64,000 nucleotides of DNA from DATIYF01 sp035517775. GTDB lineage: Bacteria > Acidobacteriota > Terriglobia > Terriglobales > Acidobacteriaceae. Positions 60,821 to 64,000 of this stretch are shown here, one piece after another. The stretch covers positions 1-64,000 of the forward strand of contig DATIYF010000026.1 of the NCBI GenBank assembly GCA_035517775.1, written 5' to 3'. The notes beneath the pieces are model-generated. The model made no database searches. It was given only the letters and a program-made list of their open reading frames with translations, and had not been told where the DNA came from. The first letter of the stretch is position 1. Each line of letters starts with the position of its first letter. The position numbers were made by a program, and so were the translations under genes.

Positions 60821-62617
60821 ATGCGTAAATTGAGCCAGGTTGCGGCAAATAGCGGCTTGCCCAAGGCCCCCACTGGCATCCAGGGGCTGGACGAGGTCAC
60901 GGGCGGGGGCTTGCCGCGCGGCCGGCCGACCCTGGTATGCGGCAGCGCCGGCTGCGGCAAGACCCTGTTGGCCATGGAATTCATTGCGCGCGGGGCCATG
61001 CAGTATGGCGAGCCCGGCGTCTTCATGGCCTTCGAAGAGAACACCTCCGAGCTCACGCAAAACGTCCGCTCCCTGGGCTTCGATCTTGACCAACTGGTAA
61101 GAGAGAGAAAATTGGTGCTCGAGTTCGTGCGCGTGGAGCGCAACGAAATCGAAGAAACCGGCGACTACGACCTGGAAGGGCTTTTCATCCGCCTGGGCGC
61201 GGCCATTGACAGCATCGGCGCCAAGCGGGTGGTGCTGGATACCATCGAGACGCTGTTTTCCGGCCTGCAAAACGAGGGCATCCTGCGCGCCGAGCTGCGC
61301 CGCCTGTTCCGCTGGCTGAAAGATAAGGGCGTGAGCGCGGTGATCACCGGCGAACGCGGCGACGGCACCCTGACCCGGCGCGGCCTGGAAGAATACGTCT
61401 CCGATTGCGTGATTCTGCTCGACCACCGGGTGACCGACCAGGTTTCCACCCGGCGGCTGCGCATCGTGAAGTACCGCGGCACCGCGCACGGCACCAACGA
61501 ATATCCGTTCCTGATTGACGAAAAAGGCTTCAGCGTTCTGCCCGTGACCTCGCTCAGCCTGCAGCACAAGGTCAGCGAAGAGCGCATTTCCAGCGGGATC
61601 CCCCGGCTCGATACCATGCTCGGCGGCGAGGGCTTTTACCGCGGCAGCACCATTCTGGTCTCCGGTACGGCGGGCACGGGCAAGACCAGCATGGCCGCGC
61701 ATTTCGCCAAATCGGTCTGCGAGGGCGGAGGGCGCTGCCTCTACCTCTCGTTTGAAGAATCACCCGGACAACTCATCCGCAACATGCGCTCCATCGGACT
61801 GGACCTGGAGAAGTGGGCCAAAAACAAGCGGCTGGTATTTCATTCCAGCCGGGCCACGGCCTTCGGGCTGGAGATGCACCTGGTGGCCATTCATAAGCTG
61901 GTGCAGGATTTGCGGCCGGACGTCGTCATCCTTGATCCCATCGGCACCCTGATCCAGGCGGGCAGTCTGCGCGACGCCACCGCCATGGCCATCCGGCTCA
62001 TGGATTTTTTGAAACTGAACGGCATCACCACCTTCCTGACCAACTTGACCAGCGGCGGCGAGAACACTGAGCGCACGCAGGCTGATATTTCCTCTCTGGT
62101 GGATACCTGGCTGCTGCTGCGCGATGTTGAGTTGAATGGCGAGCGCAACCGGGCGATGTATGTGCTCAAGTCCCGGGGCATGGCGCACTCCAATCAACTT
62201 CGCGAGTTCCTTCTGACCCGTGACGGGATGAACTTGCTGGATGTGTACGTCGGTCCGGAGGGCGTGTTGACTGGCTCCTCCCGCCTGTCGCAGGAAGCGC
62301 GCGAGAAAGCCGCCGCGCTGGCGCGCCGCCAGGAAAGCGAACGCAGGCAAAGAGAGGTGCAGCGCAAGCGGGATGCGCTGGAGGCGCGCATTTTTGCCCT
62401 GCGCAAGGAATTTGAAGCTGAGGAAATGGAGACGGGAGTGCTCTCTACCGAGGAGGCATCGCGCGAGGAAACGCTAACAGAAGATCGCCTGGCGATGGCC
62501 GCAAGCCGCAAGGCGGACAGGGGCAACGGCAAAAGCAACGGAGCTGCCCGCGCAAGGAGGCTGACGAGGATTCGCGATGAAAAAACCAGCAAAGCAGACG
62601 AAGAAAGAGCCTCTTAG
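60821..62617 (+). CDS. kaiC: KaiC-like tandem RecA-type ATPase
   Basis: A 598-residue protein with two KaiC/RecA-type domains. CI: GIQGLDEVTGGGLPRG, Walker A GSAGCGKT (41-48), Walker B region VVLDTIETLF. CII: GIPRLDTMLGGEGFYRG, Walker A GTAGTGKT (282-289), DVVILDPIGTLI. In cyanobacteria CII phosphorylates itself on Ser431/Thr432; here the matching positions are S424 and S425 (ADISSLVDTW), so Thr is replaced by Ser. A charged, probably coiled-coil tail of about 80 residues follows the CII domain, beyond the 519 residues of cyanobacterial KaiC. ATG 60821 fits the domain start. kaiB overlaps its end by 41 bases; no kaiA. Confidence 0.92.
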   Translation: MRKLSQVAANSGLPKAPTGIQGLDEVTGGGLPRGRPTLVCGSAGCGKTLLAMEFIARGAMQYGEPGVFMAFEENTSELTQNVRSLGFDLDQLVRERKLVLEFVRVERNEIEETGDYDLEGLFIRLGAAIDSIGAKRVVLDTIETLFSGLQNEGILRAELRRLFRWLKDKGVSAVITGERGDGTLTRRGLEEYVSDCVILLDHRVTDQVSTRRLRIVKYRGTAHGTNEYPFLIDEKGFSVLPVTSLSLQHKVSEERISSGIPRLDTMLGGEGFYRGSTILVSGTAGTGKTSMAAHFAKSVCEGGGRCLYLSFEESPGQLIRNMRSIGLDLEKWAKNKRLVFHSSRATAFGLEMHLVAIHKLVQDLRPDVVILDPIGTLIQAGSLRDATAMAIRLMDFLKLNGITTFLTNLTSGGENTERTQADISSLVDTWLLLRDVELNGERNRAMYVLKSRGMAHSNQLREFLLTRDGMNLLDVYVGPEGVLTGSSRLSQEAREKAAALARRQESERRQREVQRKRDALEARIFALRKEFEAEEMETGVLSTEEASREETLTEDRLAMAASRKADRGNGKSNGAARARRLTRIRDEKTSKADEERAS

Positions 62618-62939
62618 CCTGCACGAGTTGGCTATGCAAAAGCCGCAGGGCGGACAGGGAACCGCAGTGTGGGAACTGCGGTTGTACGTGGCCGGGCAGA
62701 CGCCGCGCTCGCTCACCGCATTCGCCAACCTCAAGCGCATATGCGATGAGCACCTGGCCGGCCGCTATCATATCGAGGTGGTGGACCTGATCGAGCATCC
62801 GCAACTGGCGGCTGGCGACCAGATTCTGGCCATTCCTACTCTGGTGCGCAAGCTGCCGGAGCCGATCCGCAAGATCGTGGGCGACCTTCGCGATACCGAG
62901 CGCGCCCTGGTCGGTCTGCAGTTGCGCCCGGCTTCGTGA
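62577..62939 (+). CDS. kaiB: KaiB-like protein
   Basis: A 120-residue protein with a thioredoxin-like KaiB domain: ELRLYVAGQTPRSLTAFANL, VVDLIEHPQLAAGDQILAIPT and PEPIRKIVGDLRDTERALVGL all line up with cyanobacterial KaiB, which has about 102 residues. The extra N-terminal 30 residues are Lys/Gln-rich. ATG 62577 overlaps kaiC by 41 bases with GAGG 7 bases upstream; ATG 62634 is a shorter alternative. KaiB binds phosphorylated KaiC in the known clock. The histidine kinase gene follows 52 bases later. Confidence 0.93.
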   Translation: MKKPAKQTKKEPLSLHELAMQKPQGGQGTAVWELRLYVAGQTPRSLTAFANLKRICDEHLAGRYHIEVVDLIEHPQLAAGDQILAIPTLVRKLPEPIRKIVGDLRDTERALVGLQLRPAS

Positions 62940-62991
62940 CGCCCGCTAGCGGCGATGGTGAAGCAAGTCAAGCCGCAGGAAGAAGTTTGAC

Positions 62992-64000
62992 ATGAGTAAC
63001 GACAGACCAGAGTTGGGCCTCCGCCGCTGGCGGCTGCGGGAAGCAGAAGATACCTTGCACGCCATCCGCCACGGAGCCGTGGACGCTTTTGTGGTGGAGG
63101 AAGCCGACGGGCACAAAGTTTATGCCCTGACCGCCGCTGACCTTCCCTACAGCGACCTGGTGGAGCGCATGCAGCAGGGCACGGCCATTCTCAACCACCA
63201 AGGGGAAGTCATTTACTGCAATCCCGCGCTCCGTCAGTTGGTGGACGCGGTGCGCGAAAATGTAATCGGATTGCCCTTGCAGTGCCTGGTCGAGCCTGCA
63301 GACCAACCCGCGTTTCAGGCGCTGCTGCAACAGGCGCAGAGCGGATCGAGCGAAGGCGATTTGCAGCTGCGCCGTGCCGATGGCACCGTGATTCCCGCCC
63401 ATTTCTCCTTCCGTATGCTGGCCGCGGACCGCCACGCCATCGGGGTGCTCATTACCGATTTGACGGCGCAAAAACAGCAGGCCGAGCTGGTGGGGCGCTT
63501 GCAGCAATTTCAGGACGAGGAGCGGCGCCGCCTGGCCCGGGAACTGCACGACAGCGTCGGCCAGCTGCTGGCGGCGATCAGCATGAATATCGCCACCGTA
63601 GAGCGCGAAGCCCACAACTTGAGCCCGGCGACGGCCAAGCTGGTGAGTGAAAACGCCGCCATGGTGGAACAGATCAATTCCGAAATCCGGACCATTTCAC
63701 ATCTGCTGCATCCGCCTTTGCTGGATGAGGTCGGGCTCGGCTCGGCGCTGCAATGGTATGTGGAAGGCTTCGCCAAACGCAGCAAGATTGACGCGAAACT
63801 GGAGGCGGCGGAGAACTTCGAGCGCTTGCCCCAGGACCTGGAGCTTACCCTGTTCCGCGCGGTGCAGGAAGCACTGACCAATGTGCACCGGCACTCCGGC
63901 AGCTCTTCGTGCACGGTGCAGTTGGCGCGGGATGCGGACCGGGTGTTGGTGCGGATCACTGACCGGGGGCATGGCATCCCGGTGAAGAAGCTGGCCGCCC
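62992..64000 (+). CDS. PAS-domain sensor histidine kinase, HisKA_3 (NarL-type), truncated by window end
   Basis: An open frame of 336 codons with no stop before the window end. It starts at ATG 62992 (AGGAAG about 9 bases upstream). Residues about 60-165 form a PAS domain (AILNHQGEVIYCNPALRQLV, then VLITDLTAQKQQ). The H-box is FQDEERRRLARELHDSVGQL, with the phospho-accepting His in ARELHDS, followed by dimer helices and the start of the HATPase (LFRAVQEALTNVHRHSGSSS). The N-terminal 45 residues are unassigned. Position after kaiC-kaiB suggests output or input for that module. The cognate response regulator may be just beyond the window. Confidence 0.9.
   Translation, partial: MSNDRPELGLRRWRLREAEDTLHAIRHGAVDAFVVEEADGHKVYALTAADLPYSDLVERMQQGTAILNHQGEVIYCNPALRQLVDAVRENVIGLPLQCLVEPADQPAFQALLQQAQSGSSEGDLQLRRADGTVIPAHFSFRMLAADRHAIGVLITDLTAQKQQAELVGRLQQFQDEERRRLARELHDSVGQLLAAISMNIATVEREAHNLSPATAKLVSENAAMVEQINSEIRTISHLLHPPLLDEVGLGSALQWYVEGFAKRSKIDAKLEAAENFERLPQDLELTLFRAVQEALTNVHRHSGSSSCTVQLARDADRVLVRITDRGHGIPVKKLAA

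Overview
The window is high-GC (roughly 60%), densely coded chromosomal DNA of a bacterium that looks like a member of the Acidobacteriota. This rests on the mix of genes: transmembrane Ser/Thr kinases with TPR or TolB-propeller sensor halves, a CadC-like membrane winged-helix protein, an M13 peptidase, Tat-exported FAD oxidoreductases, LptD (so a Gram-negative envelope), and a KaiC-KaiB-histidine kinase set. It also rests on abundant short palindromic repeats and CACGAAG/CACGGAGG-type repeats between genes. No phage, integrase, transposase, CRISPR array or rRNA is visible. The content is mostly housekeeping, with many poorly characterised envelope genes.

Layout. 1-92: tRNA-Pro(CGG) on the minus strand. 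847-3165: amino-sugar pair nagA plus a stand-alone GlmS-type isomerase domain. 3201-8572: a small hypothetical, an NAD(P)-binding protein, an APC permease, and a large secreted propeller/metal-dependent hydrolase. 8876-12836: two overlapping, paralogous Tat-exported flavin oxidoreductases. 12886-14938: purD, a small membrane protein, purE (minus). 15041-17646: a DtxR/MntR regulator and an Nramp transporter, each preceded by a GTTAAC-type palindrome, then a universal stress protein. 17872-28278: outer-membrane barrel, unknown protein, TPR kinase, lptD, RDD, YIP1, DinB and lipoprotein genes. 28378-34979: radical SAM, ACT, racemase, aminotransferase, cytochrome c/copper-monooxygenase-like protein and two divergent VOC proteins.

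35077-40121 is the classic infC-rpmI-rplT-pheS-pheT translation operon (minus), unusual in having a palindromic repeat in every intergenic gap and a probable AUC start for infC. 40414-43432 is pyrR-pyrB-pyrC. 43683-47944 holds a CDGSH protein, purF and purL; purL carries an in-frame palindromic repeat insertion. 48100-56414 has a TolB-propeller kinase, a secreted unknown, a DUF3311-like/sodium-solute symporter pair, a CadC-like protein and an M13 peptidase. 56433-60628 has an MCE (MlaD-type) protein with five exact 34-residue repeats, a membrane-embedded spermidine-synthase-like protein and DoxX. 60821-64000 is kaiC-kaiB followed by a PAS/HisKA_3 histidine kinase that runs off the window end.

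Together the genes cover purine (purD, purE, purF, purL) and pyrimidine (pyrR, pyrB, pyrC) synthesis, translation, Mn/Fe homeostasis, amino-sugar metabolism and envelope building. The strongest candidates for something new are the KaiA-less clock-like module, the repeat-derived insertion inside purL, and the palindromes spread through the translation operon. Assignments come from reading motifs only; no database search was run.
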